The notes under the pieces were generated by a model. That model searched no databases. It was not told the DNA's origin and saw only the letters and a list, made by a program, of their open reading frames with translations. The position numbers and the translations under genes are program-made. From an uncultured beta proteobacterium (lineage in GTDB: Bacteria; Pseudomonadota; Gammaproteobacteria; Burkholderiales; Burkholderiaceae_C), in contig CAIYQF010000002.1 of the NCBI GenBank assembly GCA_903928325.1, forward strand, positions 1 to 8,759: a stretch of 8,759 nucleotides of DNA, given 5' to 3'. Each line of letters starts with the position of its first letter. Position 1 is the stretch's first letter. Positions 1-7,273 of the stretch are shown here, one piece after another.

Positions 1-107
1 AGCACCTGAAGCTGCCGCACTACGTGGACTTCCAGTCCGAGCTGGAGCTGGTGCGCAAAATGCGCCAGTCCTTTTCCGCCCCAGGAGACGCGCATGGACC
101 AGCCTGA
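1..107 (+). CDS. phnI: PhnI, C-P lyase core subunit (C-terminal end only)
   Basis: Only the last 34 codons are present, read in the frame that starts at base 3 and ending at TGA 105-107. The visible tail contains LPHYVDFQSELELVRKMR, which matches the conserved C-terminus of PhnI as I know it. PhnI, with PhnG, PhnH and PhnL, transfers a phosphonate onto the 1' carbon of the ribose of ATP, releasing adenine; PhnI is the nucleosidase-type subunit of the core complex with PhnG, PhnH and PhnJ in the cytoplasm. The stop lies 14 bases inside phnJ, in another frame, so translation is likely coupled. The identity rests on a short segment but is strongly supported by the phnJ-phnM order that follows. 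Confidence 0.87.
   Translation, partial: HLKLPHYVDFQSELELVRKMRQSFSAPGDAHGPA
83..88 (+). promoter_or_regulatory. Ribosome binding site of phnJ
   Basis: AGGAGA lies five bases before the ATG at 94, inside the end of phnI. It supports this start and suggests that phnJ can initiate independently as well as by coupling. Confidence 0.6.
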
Positions 108-996
108 AGCAAGCCACGCGGCGCTGGTGCGCGACCCGCACATCAACTTCGCTTACCTCGACGAGCGCACCAAGCGCATGATCCGCCGCGCCATCCTCAA
201 GGCAGTGGCCATCCCCGGCTACCAGGTGCCGTTTGGCTCGCGCGAAATGCCGCTGCCCTACGGCTGGGGCACGGGCGGCATCCAGGTCACAGCCTCCATC
301 ATCGGGCCAGACGACGTGCTGAAGGTGATTGACCAGGGCTCGGACGACACAGTGAATGCGGTCAACATCCGGCGCTTTTTCCAGCGCACCACCGGCGTGG
401 AGGTCAGCATCGACACCACGGCGGCCAGCATCATCCAAACGCGCCACCGCATTCCAGAGACGCCCTTGCAGGCCGGGCAAATCCTGGTCTACCAGGTGCC
501 AGTGCCCGAACCCATGCAACACCTGGAGCCGCGCGAGGTGGAGACGCGCAAGCTGCACGCCTTGCAGGAGTACGGCCTCATGCACGTCAACCTGTTTGAG
601 GACCTGGCGCACTACGGCCACATTGCCACCACTTACGACTATCCCGTCCTGGTGAACGGCCGCTACATCATGTCGCCCTCGCCCATCCCCAAGTTCGACA
701 ACCCCAAGATGCACCAGAACCCGGCCCTGCAACTGTTTGGCGCCGGGCGGGAAAAGCGCATTTATGCGGTGCCACCGTTCACCGATGTGGAAAGCCTGGG
801 CTTTGAGGACCATCCGTTTGAGGTGCAGCGCTGGGACCACCCATGTGAAATTTGCGGTGCGCGCGACAGCTTTTTGGACGAGGTGCTGGTCGACGACCAG
901 GGCTCGCGCATGTTTGTTTGCTCAGACTCGGACTACTGCGCCAAGCAGCAAGCCCTGCACACACCGGCGATCACCCCGCCCCCGGAGGCTGCGTGA
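94..996 (+). CDS. phnJ: PhnJ, radical SAM carbon-phosphorus lyase
   Basis: This is the enzyme that breaks the C-P bond: it turns ribose-1-phosphonate 5-phosphate into 5-phosphoribosyl 1,2-cyclic phosphate and the free alkane (methane from methylphosphonate). The protein has 300 residues, against about 281 in E. coli. It carries the unusual iron-sulfur motif C-x2-C-x21-C at Cys251, Cys254 and Cys276, and Cys282, the expected thiyl-radical cysteine, follows after five residues (VCSDSDYC). Gly42 in PGYQVPFGSREMPLPYGWGT aligns with the E. coli glycyl-radical residue Gly32, a constant offset of 10 that reflects a longer N-terminus. Other landmarks are FAYLDERTKRMIRRAI (residues 19-34) and SPIPKFDNPKM (196-206). 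The ATG start has AGGAGA at 83-88, five bases upstream. It overlaps phnI by 14 bases and its TGA overlaps the phnK GTG. All key residues are present, so it should be active. Confidence 0.98.
   Translation: MDQPEASHAALVRDPHINFAYLDERTKRMIRRAILKAVAIPGYQVPFGSREMPLPYGWGTGGIQVTASIIGPDDVLKVIDQGSDDTVNAVNIRRFFQRTTGVEVSIDTTAASIIQTRHRIPETPLQAGQILVYQVPVPEPMQHLEPREVETRKLHALQEYGLMHVNLFEDLAHYGHIATTYDYPVLVNGRYIMSPSPIPKFDNPKMHQNPALQLFGAGREKRIYAVPPFTDVESLGFEDHPFEVQRWDHPCEICGARDSFLDEVLVDDQGSRMFVCSDSDYCAKQQALHTPAITPPPEAA
984..988 (+). promoter_or_regulatory. Ribosome binding site fixing the GTG start of phnK
   Basis: GGAGG sits four bases before the GTG at 993 and lies within the last codons of phnJ. It decides the phnK start, as the nearest ATG (1003) is in a different frame. 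Confidence 0.65.
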
Positions 997-1778
997 TCCA
1001 CGATGCCACACAGCCCCTGCTGCGCGTGCAAAACCTGCACTGCGCCTATGGCGCGCGCGCCGTGGTGCGTGACATTTCCTTGGATCTCTGGCCCGGCGAG
1101 GTGCTGGCCATCGTGGGCGAATCGGGTTCTGGCAAAACCACTTTGCTCAATGCCCTGGCCGCGCGCCACACGCCCACCAGCGGCACGGTGGCGTTTGCGA
1201 TGCGGGACACCGGGCTGCAAGACATTTACGCCCTATCCGAGGCCCAAGCCCGCCTGCTGGCGCGCACCGACTGGGGCTTTGTCCACCAACACGCCGCCGA
1301 CGGCCTGCGCATGAATGTATCGGCCGGCGCCAATGTGGCCGAGCGTTTGATGGCGCTGGGCCAGCGCCACTACGGCAACTTGCGCGCCCAGGCCAGCGAA
1401 TGGTTGGCGCGGGTGGAGATCGACCCCAGCCGCATCGACGACCGGCCCGACACCTTCTCAGGCGGCATGCGCCAGCGCCTGCAAATTGCCCGCAACCTGA
1501 TCACCCAACCGCGCCTGGTGTTCATGGACGAACCCACCTCCGGGCTGGACGTGTCGGTGCAAGCGCGCCTCTTGGACATGCTGCGCATGCTGACCCGGCA
1601 GATGAACCTGGCGGCAGTCATCGTCACCCACGACCTGGCTGTTGCGCGCCTCCTGGCCCAGCGCATGCTGGTGATGCAGGGCGGCGTGGCGGTGGAAACG
1701 GGCTTGACCGACCAGGTGCTCGACGACCCGCAGCACGCTTATACCCAGCTTTTGGTTTCTTCGGTACTGCCGCCATGA
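993..1778 (+). CDS. phnK: PhnK, ATP-binding subunit of the C-P lyase complex
   Basis: This is an ABC-type ATPase of 261 residues that, despite its fold, belongs to the C-P lyase machinery and not to a transporter. In E. coli it docks on the PhnGHIJ core at PhnJ. Visible motifs are Walker A GESGSGKT (residues 42-49), Q-loop Gln99, signature FSGGMRQR (155-162), Walker B LVFMDEP (175-181) and H-loop His213 (IVTHD). The segment FVHQHAADGLRMNVSAGANV and the C-terminal DDPQHAYTQLLVSSVL resemble PhnK and oligopeptide-type ATPases, with PhnK favoured by position and length (E. coli about 252). I chose the GTG at 993 because GGAGG precedes it at 984-988 and the phnJ stop overlaps it as GTGA. The frame is open further upstream, but that stretch lies inside phnJ and does not resemble the family. 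Confidence 0.95.
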   Translation: MIHDATQPLLRVQNLHCAYGARAVVRDISLDLWPGEVLAIVGESGSGKTTLLNALAARHTPTSGTVAFAMRDTGLQDIYALSEAQARLLARTDWGFVHQHAADGLRMNVSAGANVAERLMALGQRHYGNLRAQASEWLARVEIDPSRIDDRPDTFSGGMRQRLQIARNLITQPRLVFMDEPTSGLDVSVQARLLDMLRMLTRQMNLAAVIVTHDLAVARLLAQRMLVMQGGVAVETGLTDQVLDDPQHAYTQLLVSSVLPP

Positions 1779-2509
1779 CACCCACCCAAACTCCGGCGCC
1801 CACCGCCTTGCTCGACATGCAATCCGTGGGCAAGCAGTTTGTGCTGCACCTGCAAAACAGCACCGCGCTGCCGGTGCTCAGCGGTTTTGACCTGAGGCTG
1901 ATGCCCGGCGAGTGCGTTCGCCTGAGCGGCCCCTCGGGCATGGGCAAGAGCACGGTGCTCAAGCTCGCTTTTGGCAACTACCGCGCCACCAGTGGGCGCA
2001 TCTGGGTGCGCAACACCGACGGCCAGCAGATCGACATCACCCAGGCCGACGCCCGCACCGTGCTGCACCTGCGCACCCACGCCATGGGCTATGTGAGCCA
2101 GTTTTTGCGCGTGATTCCGCGTGTGGCGGCGATTGACATCGTGGCCGCGCCCTTGCTCGAAGGCGCGGAGGGCGGCTTCACGCCGGCGCAGGCGCGCGAA
2201 CAAGCGGCGCTGTGGTTGACCCGCCTGCGCATTGCGCCCTCGCTCTGGCAGTTGCCACCGGCCACCTTCTCGGGCGGCGAGCAGCAACGCATCAACATCG
2301 CGCGCAGCTTTATCAAGCCCCGGCCCCTGTTGCTGCTGGACGAACCCACCGCCTCGCTGGACCCGGAGAACACCCAAACCGTGATCGATTTAATTTCTGA
2401 GGCGCGCGCCCAGGGCATCGGCATCCTCGGTATCTTTCACGACGCGGTCGTAGCCCAGGCAGTGGCCACCCGTACTGTGGATATGCAAACTTTTCAAGCG
2501 ACACCATGA
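1775..2509 (+). CDS. phnL: PhnL, ATP-binding subunit of the C-P lyase pathway
   Basis: This is an ABC-type ATPase of 244 residues. With PhnG, PhnH and PhnI it is needed to make ribose-1-phosphonate triphosphate from ATP and phosphonate, and it associates with the core complex. Motifs are Walker A GPSGMGKS (52-59), Q-loop Gln109 in YVSQFLRVIPRVAA, signature FSGGEQQR (165-172), Walker B LLLLDEP (185-191) and His222 in GIFHD. The phrases YVSQFLRVIPRV and LDEPTASLD are typical of PhnL. The protein is slightly longer than E. coli PhnL (about 226) because of a Pro/Thr-rich N-terminus. The ATG overlaps the phnK TGA as ATGA, with no clear Shine-Dalgarno sequence, so coupling to phnK is likely. The same frame is open back to 1400 within phnK, but that extension is a shadow. 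Confidence 0.96.
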   Translation: MTPTQTPAPTALLDMQSVGKQFVLHLQNSTALPVLSGFDLRLMPGECVRLSGPSGMGKSTVLKLAFGNYRATSGRIWVRNTDGQQIDITQADARTVLHLRTHAMGYVSQFLRVIPRVAAIDIVAAPLLEGAEGGFTPAQAREQAALWLTRLRIAPSLWQLPPATFSGGEQQRINIARSFIKPRPLLLLDEPTASLDPENTQTVIDLISEARAQGIGILGIFHDAVVAQAVATRTVDMQTFQATP

Positions 2510-3675
2510 ACACCCCAAGCGCCACCCCTATCACCTTCACCAACGCACGCCTGGTGCTCGCCGACGAGGTGGTGCACGGCAGTGTGCATTGCCAAAGCGG
2601 CAGCATCACCGCCATGGACCTGGGCGACAGCGGGGTCGCTGGCGCCATCGACCTGCAAGGCGACTACCTGATCCCCGGCATGGTGGAAGTGCACACCGAC
2701 AACTTTGAGCGCCACCTCATGCCCCGCCCCAAGGTGCGCTGGGACGACGCACCCGCACTCTTGGCGCACGACGCCGAGATTGCCGCCGCTGGCATCACCA
2801 CGGTGCTCGACGCACTGGGCGTGGGCGAGTCTGACCCTGAGAGCGTGCGCGGCAGCGAGTGGGATTCGGTGCTTGATTGCTTGAGTGACTTTTCGCAACG
2901 TGGCGTGCTGCGTGCCGAGCACTTGCTGCACGTGCGCTGCGAGCTGCCTGCGCCCAACACGCTAGAACTGTTCACGCCCTTTATCGGCAACCCGATGGTG
3001 CGCATGGTGTCTTTGATGGACCATACGCCCGGCCAGCGCCAGTGGGAAAACATAGAACACGCTTGGATTTATTTCACCGGCAAAAAAGGCTGGAGCCAGG
3101 CCAAATTTGAAGAGCGCGTGGCGCAGTCCAAAGAACACCAGGCGCGCTACGCGCAGCCGCACCGCACCTACTTCACGGCCTATTGCAAGCAGCACGGCAT
3201 TGCATTGGCCAGCCACGACGACACCACGGTGGCGCACGTGGAAGAGGCCTTTGCCGAGGGCGCCACGGTGAGCGAATTCCCCACCACCATCGCCGCCGCA
3301 CAAGCAGCGCACGCGCGCAACATGGCCACCATCATGGGCGGGCCCAATGTGGTGCGCGGCGGCTCGCACTCGGGTAACGTCTCGGCCATTGAACTCGCAC
3401 GCATGGGCTTGGTGGACATTTTGTCCTCCGACTACGTGCCTGGCAGCCTGCTGTCAGCGGTGGTGCGCCTGACCGAAGTGGCCGGTTTGAGCCTGCCCCA
3501 AGCCGTCGCCTTGGTCAGCCACAATCCGGCGCGCTCCATCGGCCTGCATGACCGCGGCGCGATTGCGCTGGGCCTGCGCGCAGACCTGGTGCAAGTGCGC
3601 ATGACCGCCTTGCCCGACGGGCGCCAACAACCCATCGTGCGCGCCGTGTGGCGCGGCGGCGTGCGGGTGGTCTAA
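2506..3675 (+). CDS. phnM: PhnM, ribose-1-phosphonate triphosphate diphosphatase
   Basis: This amidohydrolase-superfamily enzyme removes pyrophosphate from alpha-D-ribose 1-methylphosphonate 5-triphosphate, giving the 5-phosphate substrate of PhnJ. The protein has 389 residues, near the E. coli length of about 378. Metal-site and family motifs are visible: PGMVEVHTDNFERH at 57-70 (the HxD pair is His63 and Asp65), GITTVLDAL at 96-104, MDHTPGQRQ at 171-179, ASHDDTT at 235-241, PNVVRGGSHSGN at 280-291 and the C-terminal-side aspartate in SSDYVPGSLLSA at 307-318 (Asp309). The ATG overlaps the phnL stop as ATGA and has no strong ribosome site. This gene closes the tightly overlapping catalytic block; a 44-base gap follows before phnC. 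No missing residue or frameshift is seen. Confidence 0.97.
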   Translation: MNTPSATPITFTNARLVLADEVVHGSVHCQSGSITAMDLGDSGVAGAIDLQGDYLIPGMVEVHTDNFERHLMPRPKVRWDDAPALLAHDAEIAAAGITTVLDALGVGESDPESVRGSEWDSVLDCLSDFSQRGVLRAEHLLHVRCELPAPNTLELFTPFIGNPMVRMVSLMDHTPGQRQWENIEHAWIYFTGKKGWSQAKFEERVAQSKEHQARYAQPHRTYFTAYCKQHGIALASHDDTTVAHVEEAFAEGATVSEFPTTIAAAQAAHARNMATIMGGPNVVRGGSHSGNVSAIELARMGLVDILSSDYVPGSLLSAVVRLTEVAGLSLPQAVALVSHNPARSIGLHDRGAIALGLRADLVQVRMTALPDGRQQPIVRAVWRGGVRVV

Positions 3676-3719
3676 AAGTCGTCATTGCGCTGACACAGAG
3701 CATCCCTAAGCTGAAAGCC

Positions 3720-4544
3720 ATGCAGCAACTCACACTCAAACACCTGACCAAACGCTTTGGCAAGAACACGGCGGTGGACGGCGTGTCACTCACCGTAGAA
3801 GCCGGCAGTTTTGTTGGCGTGATTGGGCGCTCAGGCGCGGGCAAGTCCACCTTGCTGCGCATGATCAACCGCCTCAATGAACCCTCCGAGGGCAGCATCC
3901 ACTATGACGACACGGTGGTGACCGACCTGCACGGTCAGGCGCTGCGCCAATGGCGTCGCAATTGCGCCATGGTGTTTCAGCAGTTCAACCTGGTAGGTCG
4001 CCTGGACGTGTTGACCAATGTACTGATGGGTCGCCTGACCAGCGTGCCCACTTGGCGCGCGCTGCTGACGATGTGGAGCGAGGCCGACAAGCTCGCCGCC
4101 CTCGAAGCCTTGGACCGCTTTGGCATGGCCGACTTTGCCGCCCAGCGCTGCGACCAGTTGTCCGGCGGCCAGCAACAGCGCGTCGCCATCTGCCGCGCCT
4201 TGGTGCAGCAGCCGCAAATCATTTTGGCCGACGAACCCATCGCGTCGCTGGACCCTCGTAACACCCAGTTGGTGATGGACGCGCTGCGCAGCATCAACCG
4301 TGACCTGGGGATTACCGTGCTGTGCAATTTGCACGCGCTGGACGTGGCGCGCAGCTACTGCGACCGTTTGGTGGGCATGTCTGCCGGGCGCGTGGTGTTT
4401 GACGGCGCGCCTGGTGCATTGACCGAAGACTTGGTGCACACGCTTTACGGCATGGACGCCACCGAGGTGCAGATCAGCCCCTCGGCGCTGGATCATAGCG
4501 CTGGGGTGGTGCTGCCGTTTACCCGCCACGTTCACATCGCTTAA
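3720..4544 (+). CDS. phnC: PhnC, phosphonate ABC transporter ATPase
   Basis: This is the ATPase of the phosphonate importer, 274 residues (E. coli PhnC about 262), acting on the cytoplasmic face with PhnE1/PhnE2. Motifs are Walker A GRSGAGKS (36-43), Q-loop Gln87 in MVFQQFNLVGRL, signature LSGGQQQR (147-154), Walker B IILADEP (167-173), D-loop SLD (176-178) and H-loop His205 in CNLHALDVA. The tryptophan-containing stretch at about 110-120 (PTWRALLTMWS) and NLVGRLDVLTNVLMGRL are typical of PhnC. The ATG at 3720 fits the family N-terminus (TLKHLTKRFG). Only a weak GAAAG at 3713-3717 precedes it, and the frame is open further upstream without family similarity. About 30 C-terminal residues after the ATPase fold look family-specific or variable. 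Confidence 0.95.
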   Translation: MQQLTLKHLTKRFGKNTAVDGVSLTVEAGSFVGVIGRSGAGKSTLLRMINRLNEPSEGSIHYDDTVVTDLHGQALRQWRRNCAMVFQQFNLVGRLDVLTNVLMGRLTSVPTWRALLTMWSEADKLAALEALDRFGMADFAAQRCDQLSGGQQQRVAICRALVQQPQIILADEPIASLDPRNTQLVMDALRSINRDLGITVLCNLHALDVARSYCDRLVGMSAGRVVFDGAPGALTEDLVHTLYGMDATEVQISPSALDHSAGVVLPFTRHVHIA

Positions 4545-4588
4545 CCCCGTTTCGTTTTCCCCGATTCCCGTCTCACTCTTTCCCCTTT
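4545..4588 (+). promoter_or_regulatory. C/T-rich leader upstream of phnD
   Basis: In these 44 bases I count 38 pyrimidines, with about 20 C and only 4 G, in a region where C and G are otherwise balanced. The tract begins directly after the phnC stop and ends about 20 bases before the phnD ATG. It could be an unstructured leader that favours strong translation of the binding protein, or a C-rich, G-poor Rho-loading site. I see no convincing -35/-10 promoter in it and no hairpin with a T-run. The function is inferred only from composition and position. Confidence 0.35.
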
Positions 4589-4597
4589 ATCAATTAC

Positions 4598-4604
4598 AAG
4601 GAAA
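4598..4604 (+). promoter_or_regulatory. Ribosome binding site of phnD
   Basis: AAGGAAA lies four bases before the phnD ATG at 4609, in an A-rich stretch after the pyrimidine tract. It is much more accessible-looking than the weak sites before phnL, phnM and phnE1, which fits the high protein level needed for a periplasmic binding protein. Confidence 0.6.
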
Positions 4605-4608
4605 CACC

Positions 4609-5508
4609 ATGTTCAATCGCCGCGTCCTCCTCGCACTCGCTGCCTCCAGCGCCCTGATGGCCTCGGCCCAGGCCCAAGACTGGAAAGCCAAATACCCCGA
4701 GCTGGTGTTTGCCAGCATCCCTGCCGAAAACGCCGCTGCGGTGACAGAACAGTGGGGCGACTTTGCCGCCTACCTGTCGCGCGAGATCGGCGTGCCTGTC
4801 AAGCTGCGCGTCGCTGGCGACTACGCCGCCGTCATCGAAGGCCAGCGCGCTGAACAAATCCACATCGCTTACTACGGCCCGGCGTCCTATGCCCGCGCCC
4901 GCATGGTCGGCGTCAAGACCACGCCGTTTGCCATTGAGGTGAACAAGGGTGGTATCAAAGGTTATTACTCGGTGCTGTGGGTGAAGGCCAACTCGCCTTA
5001 CCAAAAAGTGGAAGACCTCAAGGGCAAAAACATCGCCTTTGTCGACCCCAATTCCACCTCGGGCAACAACGTACCACGCTACGCCTTGGACAAAATGGGC
5101 ATCAAGCCCGAAGAGTTTTTTGGCAAGGTGGTGTACAGCGGCAGCCACACCAACGCCATCATGGCGCTGAACCAAGGCACGGTGGACGTGGCCGCCAACC
5201 AATGGTTTAGCGACACCGACTCCGAAGTGACACGCATGGCCGACAAAGGCATGGTCAAAAAAGAGGACTTCCGCGTCATTTACAAGTCTGACCAGATCGT
5301 GAACTCGCCGATCGCTTACTTGGACAGCCTGCCCACCGATTTGAAGAAGAAGATAGAACAAGCCTTTCTTGACTTTGCCAAGAAAGACAAAGCGGCCTTT
5401 GACAAGTATTCCGGTGGCAAGTACGACCCGTTCCAGCCCATCACCCACGAAGCCTACCTGCCGGTCATCGAACTCAACAAGTTCGTCGACGTGCTGCGCA
5501 AAAAGTAA
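4609..5508 (+). CDS. phnD: PhnD, periplasmic phosphonate-binding protein
   Basis: This is the periplasmic solute receptor that hands phosphonate to the PhnE permeases. The 299-residue precursor begins with a clear Sec signal peptide: Arg4-Arg5, a hydrophobic core at 6-19 and a likely cut after Ala-Gln-Ala at 20-22. Landmarks of the phosphate/phosphite/phosphonate-binding family are HIAYYGPASYARA at 85-97, the ligand-binding loop DPNSTSGNN at 146-154 and YSGSHTNAIMALNQGTVDVA at 176-195, with His180 and Asp202 as further likely contacts by analogy to E. coli PhnD. It is shorter than E. coli PhnD (about 338), so substrate preference (alkyl- or aminoalkylphosphonate, or phosphite) cannot be read from sequence alone; the C-P lyase setting favours organophosphonates. 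Lys-rich stretches (residues 215-265) fit a soluble protein. Confidence 0.95.
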   Translation: MFNRRVLLALAASSALMASAQAQDWKAKYPELVFASIPAENAAAVTEQWGDFAAYLSREIGVPVKLRVAGDYAAVIEGQRAEQIHIAYYGPASYARARMVGVKTTPFAIEVNKGGIKGYYSVLWVKANSPYQKVEDLKGKNIAFVDPNSTSGNNVPRYALDKMGIKPEEFFGKVVYSGSHTNAIMALNQGTVDVAANQWFSDTDSEVTRMADKGMVKKEDFRVIYKSDQIVNSPIAYLDSLPTDLKKKIEQAFLDFAKKDKAAFDKYSGGKYDPFQPITHEAYLPVIELNKFVDVLRKK

Positions 5509-5514
5509 GCTAGC

Positions 5515-6372
5515 GTGAGTCTGCCGAGCCACCTGGGCCAGGCCTACGCGCACGCCGTGGCCGCCAAGCGCCGCCAGGTGTGGATTGGGCTGCTGGTGTT
5601 GGGCGTGTGTGTACTCTTGTCGGGCAAAGTGGCCGAGATATCGGCTGCCAAGTTCGCCGACAACATCGGCAACTTCAGCAACTACATCGACCGCATCGCG
5701 CACTTGGAAAGCGGCCAGTGGGTCATCAGCGACCCGGCAGAGTGGTTCTGGGGATGGAAAAAATGGCTGGCCCTGATGGGCGAGACCCTGCTCATGGCTT
5801 ACGTCGGCACCTTGCTGGGTGCAGCCGCTGCGCTGGTCTTGTGCTTTCTGGCCAGCAAGAACATGACGCAGAGCGCCTGGCTGGTATTTGCGACCCGGCG
5901 CCTCCTGGAGTTTGCGCGCACCGTTCCCGAGATGGTGTTTGCGCTGATTTTTGTCGTGGCCTTTAGTTTGGGGCCGCTGCCTGGCATCCTGGCGCTGGCC
6001 ATTCACACCACGGGCGCCTTGGGCAAGCTGTTTGCCGAGGTGGTCGAGAACGTCGACATGAAACCGGTGGACGGCGTGCTGGCCACGGGCGGCACCTGGT
6101 TGCACAAGGTGCGCTTTGCGGTGCTGCCGCAGGTGGCGTCCAACTTTGCCAGCTACGCCTTGCTGCGCTTTGAGATCAATGTGCGCGGCGCGGCGGTGCT
6201 GGGCTTTGTGGGCGCGGGCGGCATTGGGCAAACGCTGTTGGAGGTGATCCGCAAGTTTTACTACGCCGACGTGAGCGCCTTGCTGGTGTTGATTATTGCC
6301 ACGGTCATGCTGATTGACGCTGGCACCGAGCGCATACGCCACCGCCTCTTGGGCCAGGAGCGCCAAGCATGA
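5515..6372 (+). CDS. phnE: PhnE1, phosphonate ABC transporter permease
   Basis: This is an inner-membrane permease of 285 residues. Hydrophobic segments lie at about 21-37, 90-113, 138-163, 208-235 (partly) and 253-268. The cytoplasmic coupling (EAA-type) loop is at 170-207 (GKLFAEVVENVDMKPVDGV... to VLPQV), followed by the family motif FVGAGGIGQTL at 231-241. The start is taken as GTG 5515, six bases after the phnD stop, because it is the first start codon after the in-frame TAA of phnD; the ribosome site is weak. phnD and phnE1 share a reading frame. It is paired with a second, related permease immediately downstream, so the importer probably uses a PhnE1/PhnE2 heterodimer. The exact start is the least certain part. 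Confidence 0.93.
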   Translation: MSLPSHLGQAYAHAVAAKRRQVWIGLLVLGVCVLLSGKVAEISAAKFADNIGNFSNYIDRIAHLESGQWVISDPAEWFWGWKKWLALMGETLLMAYVGTLLGAAAALVLCFLASKNMTQSAWLVFATRRLLEFARTVPEMVFALIFVVAFSLGPLPGILALAIHTTGALGKLFAEVVENVDMKPVDGVLATGGTWLHKVRFAVLPQVASNFASYALLRFEINVRGAAVLGFVGAGGIGQTLLEVIRKFYYADVSALLVLIIATVMLIDAGTERIRHRLLGQERQA

Positions 6373-7244
6373 GCGTGCAGCAGTTACCGGGTGCGGCCTC
6401 AGCCCTTGCCCAAAGGCAGCAGGCGCTGCGCACGCGTTACGCGGCGCACTTTCAGCCCGTGTACCGGGGGCGTCTGGGCGCGTTTTCTGTGGCCATCCTG
6501 GCCGTCTTGGTATTCGCCTATGGCGTGTACAGCCTGGACATGTCCTACGCGCGCATCGTGGGTGGCCTGGGTGAACTGGGCAGGATGGTGCTGCGCATGC
6601 TTCCACCCGAGCCGGGTAGCTGGTCACTTGCGGGCATTTACGCTTACGCGATGCTGGAGACCTTGGCCATTGCTTTGCTGGGCACCTTGTTGGCCGCCAT
6701 CGTGGCCTTTCCACTGGGCTTTTTGGCCGCGCGCAACACCACGCTGAACCGTGTGGTGCAGTTCTTCGCGCGCCGCAGCTTTGACACCTTGCGCGGCGTC
6801 GACATCCTGATCTGGGCGCTGATTTGGATCAACGTGGTGGGCCTGGGGCCGTTTGCCGGGGTGCTGGCACTGTTCATGTCAGACCTGGGCAGCTTTGGCA
6901 AGCTGTTTTCTGAAGCCATCGAAGCCGCCGACGACAAGCCGGTCGAAGGCGTGGTGTCCACCGGCGGCTCGTCCTTGACGGCGGTGCGTTTTGGCATCTT
7001 GCCCCAGCTGCTGCCGGTGCTGCTCAGCCAGGTTTTGTATGCCTTTGAGTCCAATACCCGCAGCGCCTCCATCATTGGCATTGTGGGTGCGGGCGGCATT
7101 GGCTTGATCTTGTCGGAGCAAATCCGCACCCTGGAATTGCAGCAAATGGCGTTTGTGATTTTGCTCATCTTGGCCACCGTGTCGCTGATTGATTTTTGCT
7201 GCGCCCGCATCCGCTTTTCCATCATTGGCGTGCGCGCGCGGTAG
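6369..7244 (+). CDS. phnE: PhnE2, second phosphonate ABC transporter permease
   Basis: This is a second PhnE-family permease, 291 residues, starting in a 4-base ATGA overlap with phnE1 and preceded by AGGAG at 6356-6360. Hydrophobic segments are at about 37-55, 92-119, 143-170, 207-222, 233-249 and 258-278. The coupling loop at 177-214 (GKLFSEAIEAADDKPVEGV... to ILPQL) matches that of PhnE1 in 22 of 38 positions by my hand alignment, and IVGAGGIGLIL (238-248) mirrors its FVGAGGIGQTL. The two genes look like an old duplication, now well diverged outside these motifs. The segment SFDTLRGVDILIWALIWINVVGLGPFAGVLAL (137-168) is typical of PhnE. The N-terminal 30 residues are probably cytoplasmic. 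Heterodimer formation with PhnE1 is inferred from adjacency. Confidence 0.93.
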   Translation: MSVQQLPGAASALAQRQQALRTRYAAHFQPVYRGRLGAFSVAILAVLVFAYGVYSLDMSYARIVGGLGELGRMVLRMLPPEPGSWSLAGIYAYAMLETLAIALLGTLLAAIVAFPLGFLAARNTTLNRVVQFFARRSFDTLRGVDILIWALIWINVVGLGPFAGVLALFMSDLGSFGKLFSEAIEAADDKPVEGVVSTGGSSLTAVRFGILPQLLPVLLSQVLYAFESNTRSASIIGIVGAGGIGLILSEQIRTLELQQMAFVILLILATVSLIDFCCARIRFSIIGVRAR

Positions 7245-7273
7245 ACGCCCCGCCACCGTTACGCATTTACACC

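Noticed and set aside
852..992. Upstream extension of the phnK frame inside phnJ
   Set aside because: The GTG at 993 has GGAGG at 984-988 and fits the family N-terminus. The extension would overlap the PhnJ cysteine motif and resembles nothing.
1400..1774. Upstream extension of the phnL frame inside phnK
   Set aside because: It is Pro/Arg/His-rich shadow sequence; the ATG at 1775 in the ATGA overlap gives the normal PhnL length.
3648..3719. Upstream extension of the phnC frame into the end of phnM
   Set aside because: The first 24 residues (Arg-rich) are not like PhnC, while the ATG at 3720 begins exactly at the family's conserved N-terminus.
3831..4535. A 234-codon open frame opposite phnC
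   Set aside because: It lies entirely within a clear PhnC gene and has shadow-type composition with many His and Gln residues.
4594..6714. A 706-codon open frame on the - strand, opposite phnD, phnE1 and the start of phnE2
   Set aside because: Over phnD and phnE1 it is in exact codon register with the sense genes, so its stops would need sense codons TTA, CTA or TCA, which this genome rarely uses. Its composition (rich in His, Gln, Arg, Gly and Val, no domains) is that of an antisense shadow.
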